Under the pieces are notes generated by a model. The model ran no database searches and had not been told where the DNA came from. It was given only the letters and a program-made list of their open reading frames with translations. Made by a program: the position numbers and the translations under genes. A stretch of DNA of 64,000 nt from assembly GCA_020851035.1 (NCBI GenBank), contig JADZDM010000031.1, forward strand, positions 18,096-82,095. The letters run 5' to 3'. Shown piece after piece: positions 9,225-17,652 of the stretch (its first letter is position 1; each line of letters begins with the position of its first letter). The stretch comes from Gemmatimonadaceae bacterium (GTDB lineage: Bacteria > Gemmatimonadota > Gemmatimonadetes > Gemmatimonadales > Gemmatimonadaceae).

Positions 9225-9727
9225 CCCCGGGCGAACTCAGCCATATTGACAGCCAGGGGAACGCCCGGATGGTTGACGTCTCGGTCAAGCCCGACACCCA
9301 CCGGGTGGCCGTGGCAACTGGAGCGATCCGGATGGCACCCGCTACATTTGACCTCATCCAGCGGCAAGCGCTTCCGAAGGGGGACGTGCTGACCGTGGCA
9401 AGAGTTGCCGGAATCCAGGCCGCCAAGCGGACCGCTGACCTGATTCCCCTCTGCCATCCACTCGCCCTGCGTGGTGTGGATATTGCCTTTCAGATGGATG
9501 AGGCTCTTCCCGGCTGTCGTGTCTCCGCACAAGTGCGGACCACGGGACCGACGGGAGTCGAGATGGAAGCGTTGACCGCCGTGTCCGTCGCACTGCTGAC
9601 GGTGTACGACATGGCCAAGGCCGTCGATCGGGACATGGTCCTGCTCGATATCCGGGTGGAGTCGAAGGACGGAGGGCGCTCTGGATCCTGGCGCCGTTCG
9701 CCACCGGAGGATGCCGGCGAGCCATGA
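9221..9727 (+). CDS. moaC: Cyclic pyranopterin monophosphate synthase
   Basis: Second enzyme of molybdenum cofactor synthesis, which rearranges the MoaA product to cyclic pyranopterin monophosphate. 168 residues; conserved segments include [10 protein letters not shown] near the N-terminus, the substrate-binding LIPLCHPL with its His, [11 protein letters not shown] with two acidic residues, and YDMAKAVD containing the catalytic Asp and Lys. It overlaps holB by 4 bases, although the two functions are unrelated. No other Moco gene is in the window. Confidence 0.95.
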   Translation: MTPGELSHIDSQGNARMVDVSVKPDTHRVAVATGAIRMAPATFDLIQRQALPKGDVLTVARVAGIQAAKRTADLIPLCHPLALRGVDIAFQMDEALPGCRVSAQVRTTGPTGVEMEALTAVSVALLTVYDMAKAVDRDMVLLDIRVESKDGGRSGSWRRSPPEDAGEP

Positions 9728-9876
9728 GGCGGCCTGCCAGCGTCTTCTCTTGATATGCGATGCGTTCCGCCGGGCTGCCGGCGGAGTGTTTCGCGCCACT
9801 GGCGCTGACGCGCCGGACGGCCGGGGACGCACCCGGCGAGCCGGTGTGGCGCGCCCCTGACGCGAGGTTGCTCGAC

Positions 9877-10599
9877 ATGCACGACCTGAGAGGTACCTAC
9901 GTTCACCGCGGAGACAACGAGCGGCTGCGCCGCCGGTTCCGCCGCTGGATCATCGCCGGAGGCGCACTCGTCTCCGTCGGCATGGCCGCCCGCCGGCCCG
10001 TGGTGCTCGATGCCCGCGCCGAAGCGGCGACCCCCGTCGCCGCCTCCAGCTCCACCGCCCGCGTGGCCTCGCTGGCTGACCGCCTGCACGCCGCCACGAC
10101 CGCCCGGAAGGCCACCCAGCGCCTGCAGCGCTGGAACAAGATCTACACCCTCGCCCATCGCTGGATGGTCGACACCGAACTCGCCCGCGCCATCCACGAT
10201 GCCGCCGTCGAAGCCGGACTCGATCCCGAACTCGCCTTCCGCGTCGTCAACGTCGAGAGCCAGTTCAAGGAGCACGCCACCAGCCACGTCGGCGCCGCCG
10301 GCCTGACCCAGGTCATGCTCCCCACCGCTCGCTACTACGACCGCAACATCACCAAGGCCAAGCTCTACGAGCGCGAGACCAACCTGCGCATCGGCTTCCA
10401 CTACCTGCGCGACCTCATCGACGAGCGCCGCGGCAACGTCAAGCTCGCCCTCCTCACCTACAACCGCGGTGGCCTTGCGGTCGAGACCGAGCTCTCACTC
10501 GGCCTCGATCCGTCCAACGGCTACGACACCAAGGTCATGCGCGGCTACAAGGGCGCCGCACGCATCCGGAGCGTCTCGGCGTCCCGCGCCAACGACTGA
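9877..10599 (+). CDS. Lytic transglycosylase (SLT domain)
   Basis: Soluble lytic transglycosylase-type enzyme that cleaves peptidoglycan to 1,6-anhydromuramyl products. With the ATG at 9877 it has 240 residues: an arginine-rich start, a hydrophobic signal/anchor segment (WIIAGGALVSVGMA), then the SLT domain with catalytic Glu127 in NVESQFKEHA, the GAAGLTQVM motif and the late ALLTYNRGG motif. The open frame begins at 9760, but the extra 39 residues look non-coding. It is likely periplasmic or membrane-tethered. Confidence 0.88.
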   Translation: MHDLRGTYVHRGDNERLRRRFRRWIIAGGALVSVGMAARRPVVLDARAEAATPVAASSSTARVASLADRLHAATTARKATQRLQRWNKIYTLAHRWMVDTELARAIHDAAVEAGLDPELAFRVVNVESQFKEHATSHVGAAGLTQVMLPTARYYDRNITKAKLYERETNLRIGFHYLRDLIDERRGNVKLALLTYNRGGLAVETELSLGLDPSNGYDTKVMRGYKGAARIRSVSASRAND

Positions 10600-10632
10600 C
10601 CTGAACGGGGCCCACTGCCCCGCAGCACGAGG

Positions 10633-10663
10633 AAGGGGCGCACCATCGCGTGGTGCGCCCCTT
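10633..10663. terminator. Strong hairpin terminator
   Basis: A perfect 13-bp stem, AAGGGGCGCACCA (10633-10645) with TGGTGCGCCCCTT (10651-10663), around a 5-base loop (TCGCG). It is 33 bases after the lytic transglycosylase stop and lies between convergent genes, so it may also serve the minus-strand gene ending at 10843. Confidence 0.85.
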
Positions 10664-10842
10664 CTCGCATTCTGCCCGGACGACAGCCGCCATTCCGGAC
10701 CGCCATGTCCGTTGAATCCCGTCTGCGCCCAGCACGGTCCGGACTCCGTCCAAGCGGGCGAGTGCGGTGCCGCCGGGAGCACCCGGTCGATCCGCGCGCC
10801 AAGACCACCCTCCCCGACCCCGCGCGCGCCGCGCCCAACCTT

Positions 10843-12687
10843 TCAGCGCTGCCGGGCGCGCCCCTTCTTCGGCGTCGCGGCCGGCCGGCGGGTGGAGCGC
10901 GGTGCCGCCTTTCTGGCAGACCGCTGGCTCCGGGACGGCTGGGCCGACCTCGCCTTGCGCGCCGGACGGGTCGCCGCGGCCGCACCGCGCCGGGCCTTGG
11001 CACCGCCGGTCGCCGCCCGAGCCGACCTCGCCGGGCTCGCCGGGCTCGGCGCCGCCGTGCAGCTCCGCACCGTGCGACGCTTCCCGCGAACCTTCACCAC
11101 CCGGTTCGTGCACCGGCGCTCCGAGCTCCCCGCCCGCGCACTCCGCGTGACGGCCGCACGCCGCGCCGCAGCCACCGCCTTCTTCGATGGCCGCCGGACC
11201 ACCAGCACCTGCCCGGCGCGCAGGCGGTTCCCCCGGATGCCATTCATCGCGCGCAGCGTCGCCACCGAGACGCCGCTCCGACGGGCCACGCTCGTCAGGC
11301 TCTCCCCACGTCGCACCCGCACCCGCTGCGAGACCAGCGACACCGCCGGACTGGCCCGGCTGCTGCCGAAGCGGGCGATCGACGGATCCGGCACGTCCCG
11401 CGCTCCGGCCACCGTCAGCGGCGTCGGCACACGCAGCAGCGTCCCGGCCCGCACCCGGCCACGCCGGTCGAGCGCCAGCTTCGGGTTCACCCAGCGCAAG
11501 GCGCGCACCGGCACCCCCGCCTCGTCGGCGATCGATTGCGCCGACTGCAGGCTGGCCACGCGCACCTCGCGCCACCCGGCCCGCTCCGATTCCGGCAGCG
11601 CGGCGAACGCCGTCGCGAAACCGGCACTCCGACCCACCGGCACCCGCACCTCGGTGGCCTCACCCGGCGGCGTGACACCACGCAGGAAGTGCGGGTTCAG
11701 GTCGCGGATCTCGTCGATCGACGAGCCACTCGCCTTCGCCACCGCCGCCAGCGACACCCCGCCCGCCACCATCACCGAGTCGTACGCGAACGCCGGCATC
11801 GTATCCACCCGCAAGCCGTAGCGCGCCGGCTCCTTCGCCACCATCGCCGCCGCGATCAGCTTCGGCACGTACGCCTTCGTCTCCGACGGCAGGTACTTCT
11901 GCTCCGCCAGCGCGAAGAACCGGTCCTCACCCTCCGACCCGTCCAGCTCGTCCGAGAACCGCCGCAATCCGCGCGACACGCGCCCCGGGCCGCCGTTGTA
12001 CGCCGCCGCCGCCAGGTACCAGCTCCCGTACGCATCGTGCAGGTCGGTCAGGAAGTCGATCGCACCCTCCGTCGCACGCATCGGGTCGCGGCGCTCATCC
12101 ACCCACCAGTCCACCCGCATTCCGATCCCGCGCGCCGTCGGCGCCATGAACTGCCACATCCCCACCGCCGCCGCGCGCGAATAGGCGTGCGGCAGGTAGC
12201 TGCTCTCGATCAGCGCGAGGTACGTCATGTCCTCGGGCAGCCCAGCCTCGCGGAACTTCCGGCGCAGCATCGCGTCGTAGCGCGTGCCGCGGCTCATGCT
12301 CCGCTCCATGTACGGACGGCCGCGTCCCGTGAAGATGCCGACGTACTGCGCCACCATCTGGTGCGTCTCGTAGCTGCGGACGTCGATGTCCCACGTCGCC
12401 CGTGCATCGGGCGCCATGGGGCCCGCTGCGGCAGCCGGCGCGGCGGCCACGGGGGCCGCCTCGAAGATTGCCGCGGCCCGCTGCACCACCTCGGAATCGG
12501 AGACCACCGGTGTGGCCGTCGTGTCGACGCGCCGGGCGGTGTCCGCCGCTGCGGGTGGTCCGGGCATCACCGGCACCGGTGCCGCCGCCGCGACCGTCGG
12601 CTCGGGGGCAACCACCGGTGCCGGATGGCGCGAGGCACAAGCAGTGCAGAGCAGCAGGATCGCGAGCGGTGGGCGGAATCGCATCAC
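10843..12687 (-). CDS. MltD-like membrane-bound lytic transglycosylase with LysM repeats and a basic tail
   Basis: Peptidoglycan lytic transglycosylase of 614 residues. Signal peptide with a lipobox-like LLLCTAC, suggesting lipidation at Cys14 or Cys17; a long Ala/Pro-rich linker to about residue 95; then the SLT domain with catalytic Glu161 (LALIESSYLP), GMWQFM and AAAAYNGGPGRV. Three LysM-like segments follow, near residues 285-330, 385-425 and 455-500; the last is the clearest (TLRAMNGI, LRAGQVLVV). The final 110 residues are extremely rich in Arg, Lys, Ala and Ser, like histone H1 tails, and are not part of the MltD family. It is convergent with the smaller transglycosylase gene. Confidence 0.9.
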   Translation of the reverse strand: MMRFRPPLAILLLCTACASRHPAPVVAPEPTVAAAAPVPVMPGPPAAADTARRVDTTATPVVSDSEVVQRAAAIFEAAPVAAAPAAAAGPMAPDARATWDIDVRSYETHQMVAQYVGIFTGRGRPYMERSMSRGTRYDAMLRRKFREAGLPEDMTYLALIESSYLPHAYSRAAAVGMWQFMAPTARGIGMRVDWWVDERRDPMRATEGAIDFLTDLHDAYGSWYLAAAAYNGGPGRVSRGLRRFSDELDGSEGEDRFFALAEQKYLPSETKAYVPKLIAAAMVAKEPARYGLRVDTMPAFAYDSVMVAGGVSLAAVAKASGSSIDEIRDLNPHFLRGVTPPGEATEVRVPVGRSAGFATAFAALPESERAGWREVRVASLQSAQSIADEAGVPVRALRWVNPKLALDRRGRVRAGTLLRVPTPLTVAGARDVPDPSIARFGSSRASPAVSLVSQRVRVRRGESLTSVARRSGVSVATLRAMNGIRGNRLRAGQVLVVRRPSKKAVAAARRAAVTRSARAGSSERRCTNRVVKVRGKRRTVRSCTAAPSPASPARSARAATGGAKARRGAAAATRPARKARSAQPSRSQRSARKAAPRSTRRPAATPKKGRARQR

Positions 12688-12872
12688 GGACGGTGTGGCA
12701 GTGGTGGACGGAACGGGTCGAAGCTGTCGAGTCTAGCAGTCCCGAGCGAGGCGCGGAACCGAGCGCGCCCGGCTCCGTCCAGCTGCGACTGACCGTCCGG
12801 TCGCTCGGTCACGCCGCCCCACGGGTTGGGCACCGCGACGGCCCCACGGTTGCCTGCCACCCGGCGCGGGCA

Positions 12873-12878
12873 TAGCCT
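12873..12878 (+). promoter_or_regulatory. -10-like element 9 bases before start codon
   Basis: TAGCCT ends 9 bases before the ATG at 12888; no Shine-Dalgarno sequence is present. Consistent with a leaderless or nearly leaderless transcript. Confidence 0.35.
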
Positions 12879-12887
12879 CGTCGCACC

Positions 12888-13826
12888 ATGCTCCCGATCC
12901 GGACCATCTCGCTCCACGCCGCCGCCTGCGGGCTGGCCATCACACTCGCCACCGGCTGCGCGACCAACCCGCCCCGCGGCGCCAGCCCTGCCCCTCCGCC
13001 GGCGGACCCGATCCCGGCCATCGAGGCGCGGGCCGCGGCCACACCCGGTGCCGTCGTCCGCCTCGCCGCCTGGCGCCTGGACGGTCGCGGCCCGCGGCTC
13101 CTGCTGCGCGCCGACTCGCTCGTCCACGCGGCCAGCACCATGAAGGTGCCCGTGATGATCACGCTCGCGCAGCGCGCCGATCGCGGCCTGCTGCAGCTCG
13201 ACGGCGCCATCCCGCTCGGCAACCGGTTCGCGTCGATCGTCGACGGGTCACCCTACACCCTCGCCCGAACCGACGACTCCGACGACAGCGTCTACGCCCG
13301 CGTCGGGGAGCGCGTGAGTCTCCGCTGGCTCGCCACGCGCATGATCACGCACTCCAGCAACCTCGCCACCAACACCCTGCTCACCGTCGTCGCCGCCGAC
13401 TCGGTCACGGCGGCAATGCGCGCGCTGGGCGCGACCCGGATGCTCGTGCGCCGCGGCGTGGAGGACACACCGGCCTTCCGCGCCGGCCTGAACAACGTCA
13501 CCACCGCGGCCGATCTCGCCACGATCCTCGCGGCCATCGCCACCGATCGCGCCGCCTCGCCGGCGGCCTGCGCCTGGATGCGCGAGGTGCTGTTTGCGCA
13601 GGCCTACAACACCGCCATCCCCACCGGGCTGCCCGCCGGCACGCGCATCGCCCACAAGACGGGCGACATCACGCGCGTGGAGCACGATGCCGCCATCGTC
13701 TATCAGGCGGGTGACGGTGCCCCCTACGTGCTGGTCGTGCTCACCAGCGGCATCGAGAGCCAGGCGCAGGCGCGTGTGCTCATCGCCGACATCGCGCGCA
13801 TCGTCCACGGCGCACTGCAGCGCTGA
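12888..13826 (+). CDS. Class A beta-lactamase-like serine hydrolase lipoprotein
   Basis: 312-residue exported protein with a lipobox (LATGC, Cys24) and the class A beta-lactamase fold. The active-site motifs are STMK (Ser83, Lys86), SSN (156-158, in place of SDN) and HKTGD (Lys257). The LN pair of the omega loop is at 201-202, but the position of the general-base Glu166 of true class A enzymes is Arg198. It may therefore act as a DD-peptidase-like or other acyl-serine hydrolase instead of an efficient beta-lactamase; Glu192 or Asp193 nearby could substitute. No resistance phenotype should be assumed. Confidence 0.85.
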   Translation: MLPIRTISLHAAACGLAITLATGCATNPPRGASPAPPPADPIPAIEARAAATPGAVVRLAAWRLDGRGPRLLLRADSLVHAASTMKVPVMITLAQRADRGLLQLDGAIPLGNRFASIVDGSPYTLARTDDSDDSVYARVGERVSLRWLATRMITHSSNLATNTLLTVVAADSVTAAMRALGATRMLVRRGVEDTPAFRAGLNNVTTAADLATILAAIATDRAASPAACAWMREVLFAQAYNTAIPTGLPAGTRIAHKTGDITRVEHDAAIVYQAGDGAPYVLVVLTSGIESQAQARVLIADIARIVHGALQR

Positions 13827-13838
13827 CCGCGCCGCGCG

Positions 13839-14357
13839 CTACCAGAGGCGCAGCAGCCCCGCCGTCAGCAGCGCGATCGCCTGGCCCGCGATCACATCCA
13901 GCGGGTAGTGCACGCCGAGTGCCACCCGGCTGTAGCCCACCATGAGGGCGATCGGCAGCAGCCAGATGCCGAGCGACGGGTAGGTGAGTGCATACATCGC
14001 CGCCACGGCCATCGCCGCCGCGGAGTGGCCCGACGGGAAGCTGAACCGGTCCGGTGCCGGGATCATCGTGCTGCCACGGGCCGTGTCCGCGGGGCGGGCG
14101 CGGCTCACGCTGCGCTTCATGATCTGCGACACCAGGAACGCCACCAGCAGCGCCACCGCCGTGTGCGCGCCGGCATACCGCGTCCGGGGCACGCACATGC
14201 CGATCACGCAGGCCGCGATCGTCACCCGTGCACCACCGACATGCGTCATGCCCAGCCAGAACCGCCGCCAGAAGGCGGGGATGTCCGGGCTGAGGCGCAG
14301 CCGGTAGTACCAGAGCAGGTCGCGGCGAAGGAGCCGCGTGATCAGCGAGCCATTCAT
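13839..14357 (-). CDS. PAP2 superfamily phosphatase
   Basis: Integral membrane phosphatase of 172 residues, of the type acting on phosphatidic acid or undecaprenyl pyrophosphate. The three catalytic motifs are intact: KRSVSRARP, PSGHS and SRVALGVHYPLD, with hydrophobic segments between and after them. The ATG at 14357 is chosen because the reading frame further upstream lacks family character and a -10-like element lies just before it. It is convergent with the serine hydrolase gene, 12 bases away. Confidence 0.9.
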   Translation of the reverse strand: MNGSLITRLLRRDLLWYYRLRLSPDIPAFWRRFWLGMTHVGGARVTIAACVIGMCVPRTRYAGAHTAVALLVAFLVSQIMKRSVSRARPADTARGSTMIPAPDRFSFPSGHSAAAMAVAAMYALTYPSLGIWLLPIALMVGYSRVALGVHYPLDVIAGQAIALLTAGLLRLW

Positions 14358-14364
14358 GCGCAGA

Positions 14365-14370
14365 AGACTA
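14365..14370 (-). promoter_or_regulatory. -10-like element 7 bases before PAP2 start
   Basis: On the minus strand TAGTCT ends 7 bases before the ATG at 14357. A GGAGGG lies further upstream, too far from the ATG (about 16 bases) to act as an ordinary ribosome binding site, so a leaderless start is likely. Confidence 0.45.
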
Positions 14371-14569
14371 ACCCTCCACCTGCGGATTCCGGCGTAACGA
14401 AGGCGTTTCGGGGTGGCATCGATTGCACCTACGCGGCGCCGACCCTCCGGGTTACACCGGGGGGCGTGAAATGTTTGAGGCGATGAATGGATGAGCACTC
14501 CACGCGCTCCGGCGCGCCACCACGGCGGCCGGCCGTCCGTGTTCGCCCGACAGCGGCGCGCTCAGGCGC

Positions 14570-15016
14570 TCAGCGCGCGCTCGACGTCGCGGCCCGCCCC
14601 TCGACGTGCGACATGTGCACGCGGAGCATCACGTGGCGCAGCGGTGTGGGGTCCGAAGGCCCGAAGCTGTCCGGTACGATGCGCCGGAACGTCTCGACGG
14701 CATGCTCCCAGCGCGCGCGCCCCTCGGCACCGTCGGTGGGATCGAGGAGCTGCACGCTGCCATGCACCACCACGCTCCGCCAGTCGAACATCCCGTTCAC
14801 CTCGTCGACCTCCAGCGCCACCCACGGCTGGTGCTCGAGCATCGCCACCTTCGTGCCGTGCCCGGTGCGCATGTAGAGCCAGTCGCCGTCGGCCACGTAG
14901 TGCAGTGGCTCGATGTCCACGCGCTGCTTGTACGCGTACGCCAGCCGCCCCACGCGGTGCGACGCCAGCAGGGCGCGGCACTCTTCGGGCGTCAGCGGTC
15001 GGATGGAGATCGGCAT
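14570..15016 (-). CDS. Pyridoxamine 5'-phosphate oxidase-like flavin-binding protein
   Basis: 148-residue protein with the split-barrel FMN-binding fold. The N-terminal ECRALLASHRVGRLAY is typical of the general-stress/nitroreductase-like PNPOx subgroup, with HYVADGDWLYMRTGHGTK and a strand-rich VALEVDEVNG core. It probably binds FMN, F420 or heme; the exact activity is unknown. It stands divergent from the photolyase fusion gene, with about 130 bases between them; TAATCTAGC at 15058-15066 could contribute a promoter element in that gap. Confidence 0.85.
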   Translation of the reverse strand: MPISIRPLTPEECRALLASHRVGRLAYAYKQRVDIEPLHYVADGDWLYMRTGHGTKVAMLEHQPWVALEVDEVNGMFDWRSVVVHGSVQLLDPTDGAEGRARWEHAVETFRRIVPDSFGPSDPTPLRHVMLRVHMSHVEGRAATSSAR

Positions 15017-15143
15017 GTCGGTGGCTCGCCTGGTGTGTGCATCCGGTCTACACCCCGTAATCTAGCGCCCGGCGGAAACGAAGTCGGCCCGCCGGCGATT
15101 CACGCCCCATCGGTCAGCGTGCCGTCCCCCTCCACCACCCGCC

Positions 15144-17579
15144 GTGCCCGCTCCCGACACCCTGCTCCCCCCGCACCTCGCCGAGCGCGTTGCCTGTGCG
15201 CAGGACCGTCCCGTGGCCGCTGGCGGCGAGTACGTGCTCTACTGGCTGCGCACTGCGGTCCGCGCCCACGAGAATCCGGCCCTCGATGCCGCCGTCGCCC
15301 TGGCCGCTGCGCTCCATCGCCCGCTCTTCGTCTACCACGCGCTCTCCGAACGCTACCCGTACGCCAGCGACCGGCATCACACCTTCATCCTCGAGGGCGC
15401 GCGCGACCTCTCGGCTGACCTGGCTGCGCGCGGCATCGGCACCGCGTTTCACCTCGAGCGGGACGGACATCGCGGTCCCCACCTCATGACGCTCGCACGC
15501 CGCGCTGCAGTCGTCGTCACGGAGCTGATGCCGGTGGCGCCGCTCCGCCAGTGGACGGCCGCGCTCCAAGCGGCGATCGAGGCGCCGGTGTGGCAGGTCG
15601 ACACCGCCTGCACGGTGCCCGTCACGCTCACCGACCGTGCCTGGGATCGCGCGTTCGCCTACCGGGATGCCACGGCACGCCTGCGCCGCGAGCGGCTCGC
15701 GCAGCCGTGGATCGACGTGGCGCACTACGCACCGGCGTTCGTGCCGGCGCTGCCGTTCGAGCCGGTGGACCTCGCGACCGCCGACATCCCGGCGCTCGTC
15801 GCCACCTGCCGCATCGATCACGGTGTCGGCCCGGTGCCGCACACACCCGGCGGCACGCGCGCGGGCTACGCGCGCTGGTCGGCGTTCGTGGAATCGGGGC
15901 GGCTCGATCGCTACGATCGCGCCCGCAACGAGCCCACCCGCGACGACGGCGTGAGCCGCATGTCGCCGTACCTGCACTACGGCATGGTCTCGCCCTTCAC
16001 GCTCGCCCGCGAGGCGATGGGCCGCGCCGGCGACGGCGCCGCCAAGTGGCTCGACGAGCTGCTCACCTGGCGCGAGCTGGCCTACACTTTCTGCCACCAT
16101 CGCCCCGACCACGCCTCGGTTCACGCGCTCCCGGCCTGGGCGCGCGAGACGCTGCAGCGCCACGAGGGTGATCCGCGCACGCTGCTCGACTGGGAACGGC
16201 TGGCACGCGGCCGCACCGGCGACCGGTTCTGGGACTTGATGCAGCGTGCGCTGCTGGCGCATGGCGAGATCCACAACAACGTGCGGATGACGTGGGGCAA
16301 GGCCTTCCCGCACTGGACCCCCGATGCCGCGCGCGCGCTCGCGCTGTCCATCGACCTCAATCACCGCTACGCGCTGGACGGCCGCGACCCCGCGTCGTAC
16401 GGCGGCCTGCTCTGGTGCCTTGGCCAGTTCGACCGGCCGTTCACGCCGGAGAGCGCCGTCCTCGGCGCGGTGCGCAGCCGGACCACCGCGGCGCAGGCCG
16501 AGCGCGTGAGCGTGGACCGGTACGAGAAGGCGGTGCGGCGGCCCGTGGGCTCGTCACCCCGGTCCGTTGCCATCATCGGCGCCGGACTCGCGGGGCTGAT
16601 GTGTGCACGCACGCTCGCCGACCACACCCTCGACGTGACGGTGTTCGAGAAGTCGCGGGGTGCCGGCGGCCGCGCGGCCACACGACGTGACGGGGTGTGG
16701 CAGTTCGATCACGGTGCGCAATACTTCACCGTGCGTGACGCGCGTCTCGCGCCATCCCTGCACAGCTGGCAGCAGCGCGGCATCGTGGCCCCGTGGACCG
16801 GCGCGCTCGCCGTGCGCGAGGCCGGCGCCTGGCGCGACGCCGGCACACGCGTGCGCCGCTGGGTCGGTGTGCCAGGGATGAGTGCCCTCGGCCGTCATCT
16901 CGCCGCGGACCTCATCGTACAGTACCAGACCCGCGTGGCGCATATCCAGCGCGAGGGACGGCAGTGGCGTCTCGTGGACGACACCGGCGCGGACCTCGGC
17001 ACCTTCGACGTCGTGCTCACCTGCGTGCCCGCGCCACAGGCGCACGACCTGCTGGCCCCGGTCGCGCCGTCACTCGCGGCGCGCACGCGCGAGGCGACGC
17101 TCCATGCCACCTGGGCCACCATGCTCGTGCTCGAGTCGCGGCCCGACGTGGCGTGGGAGGGGGCGTTCCTGAACGATGACCCGGTCCTGTCGTGGGCCAG
17201 CCGCAACGCCGGCAAGCCTGGCCGGGAGGCACACGAGACGTGGGTACTGCACGCCACGCGTGCCTGGTCAGCCGCACATCTCGAGGACGCGGGCGACAGT
17301 GTCTCGCAGGTGATGACGGAGGCGTTCGCCGCCGTCATCGGGGCGCCCATCGTGCCGGTGCACCACATCGCGCACCGCTGGCGCTACGCGCTCCCCGATC
17401 CCGTGGTGCCCGATGGTGCCCTCTTCGACGCCGGGCTCGCGCTGGGTGCCGCCGGCGACTGGTGCGGCGGTCCCCGCATCGAGGGGGCATTGCTGAGCGG
17501 GATCGCACTCGCTGGTCGCGTGCTTGCCACCGTGCGTGACACACCGCCGCAGGCACCGTTGACGCTCGCACTGACGTGA
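15144..17579 (+). CDS. Class II CPD photolyase fused to an FAD/NAD(P)-dependent oxidoreductase
   Basis: 811-residue two-domain protein. Residues about 25-450 are a class II-type cyclobutane pyrimidine dimer photolyase, which repairs UV damage with light and reduced FAD: YWLRTAVRAHENPALD at the start, LLTWRELAYTFC, GEIHNNVRMTWGKA, and LNHRYALDGRDPASYGG. Residues about 472-800 are a renalase-like FAD oxidoreductase with the dinucleotide motif GAGLAGLMCA, FEKSRGAGGRAATRR, FDHGAQYFT and the C-terminal GDWCGG. The reading frame is continuous with no stop between them, so this is a real gene fusion unless a sequencing error joined two frames. Starts at GTG 15144. The second domain might supply electrons to the photolyase flavin (inference). 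Confidence 0.88.
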   Translation: MPAPDTLLPPHLAERVACAQDRPVAAGGEYVLYWLRTAVRAHENPALDAAVALAAALHRPLFVYHALSERYPYASDRHHTFILEGARDLSADLAARGIGTAFHLERDGHRGPHLMTLARRAAVVVTELMPVAPLRQWTAALQAAIEAPVWQVDTACTVPVTLTDRAWDRAFAYRDATARLRRERLAQPWIDVAHYAPAFVPALPFEPVDLATADIPALVATCRIDHGVGPVPHTPGGTRAGYARWSAFVESGRLDRYDRARNEPTRDDGVSRMSPYLHYGMVSPFTLAREAMGRAGDGAAKWLDELLTWRELAYTFCHHRPDHASVHALPAWARETLQRHEGDPRTLLDWERLARGRTGDRFWDLMQRALLAHGEIHNNVRMTWGKAFPHWTPDAARALALSIDLNHRYALDGRDPASYGGLLWCLGQFDRPFTPESAVLGAVRSRTTAAQAERVSVDRYEKAVRRPVGSSPRSVAIIGAGLAGLMCARTLADHTLDVTVFEKSRGAGGRAATRRDGVWQFDHGAQYFTVRDARLAPSLHSWQQRGIVAPWTGALAVREAGAWRDAGTRVRRWVGVPGMSALGRHLAADLIVQYQTRVAHIQREGRQWRLVDDTGADLGTFDVVLTCVPAPQAHDLLAPVAPSLAARTREATLHATWATMLVLESRPDVAWEGAFLNDDPVLSWASRNAGKPGREAHETWVLHATRAWSAAHLEDAGDSVSQVMTEAFAAVIGAPIVPVHHIAHRWRYALPDPVVPDGALFDAGLALGAAGDWCGGPRIEGALLSGIALAGRVLATVRDTPPQAPLTLALT

Positions 17580-17652
17580 CGAGTCTCCGCTGCCCGCGAT
17601 CGACGCGGCCGCAGGTAGGTTTCCCCATGGCATCCCACACGCACCTCACCGC

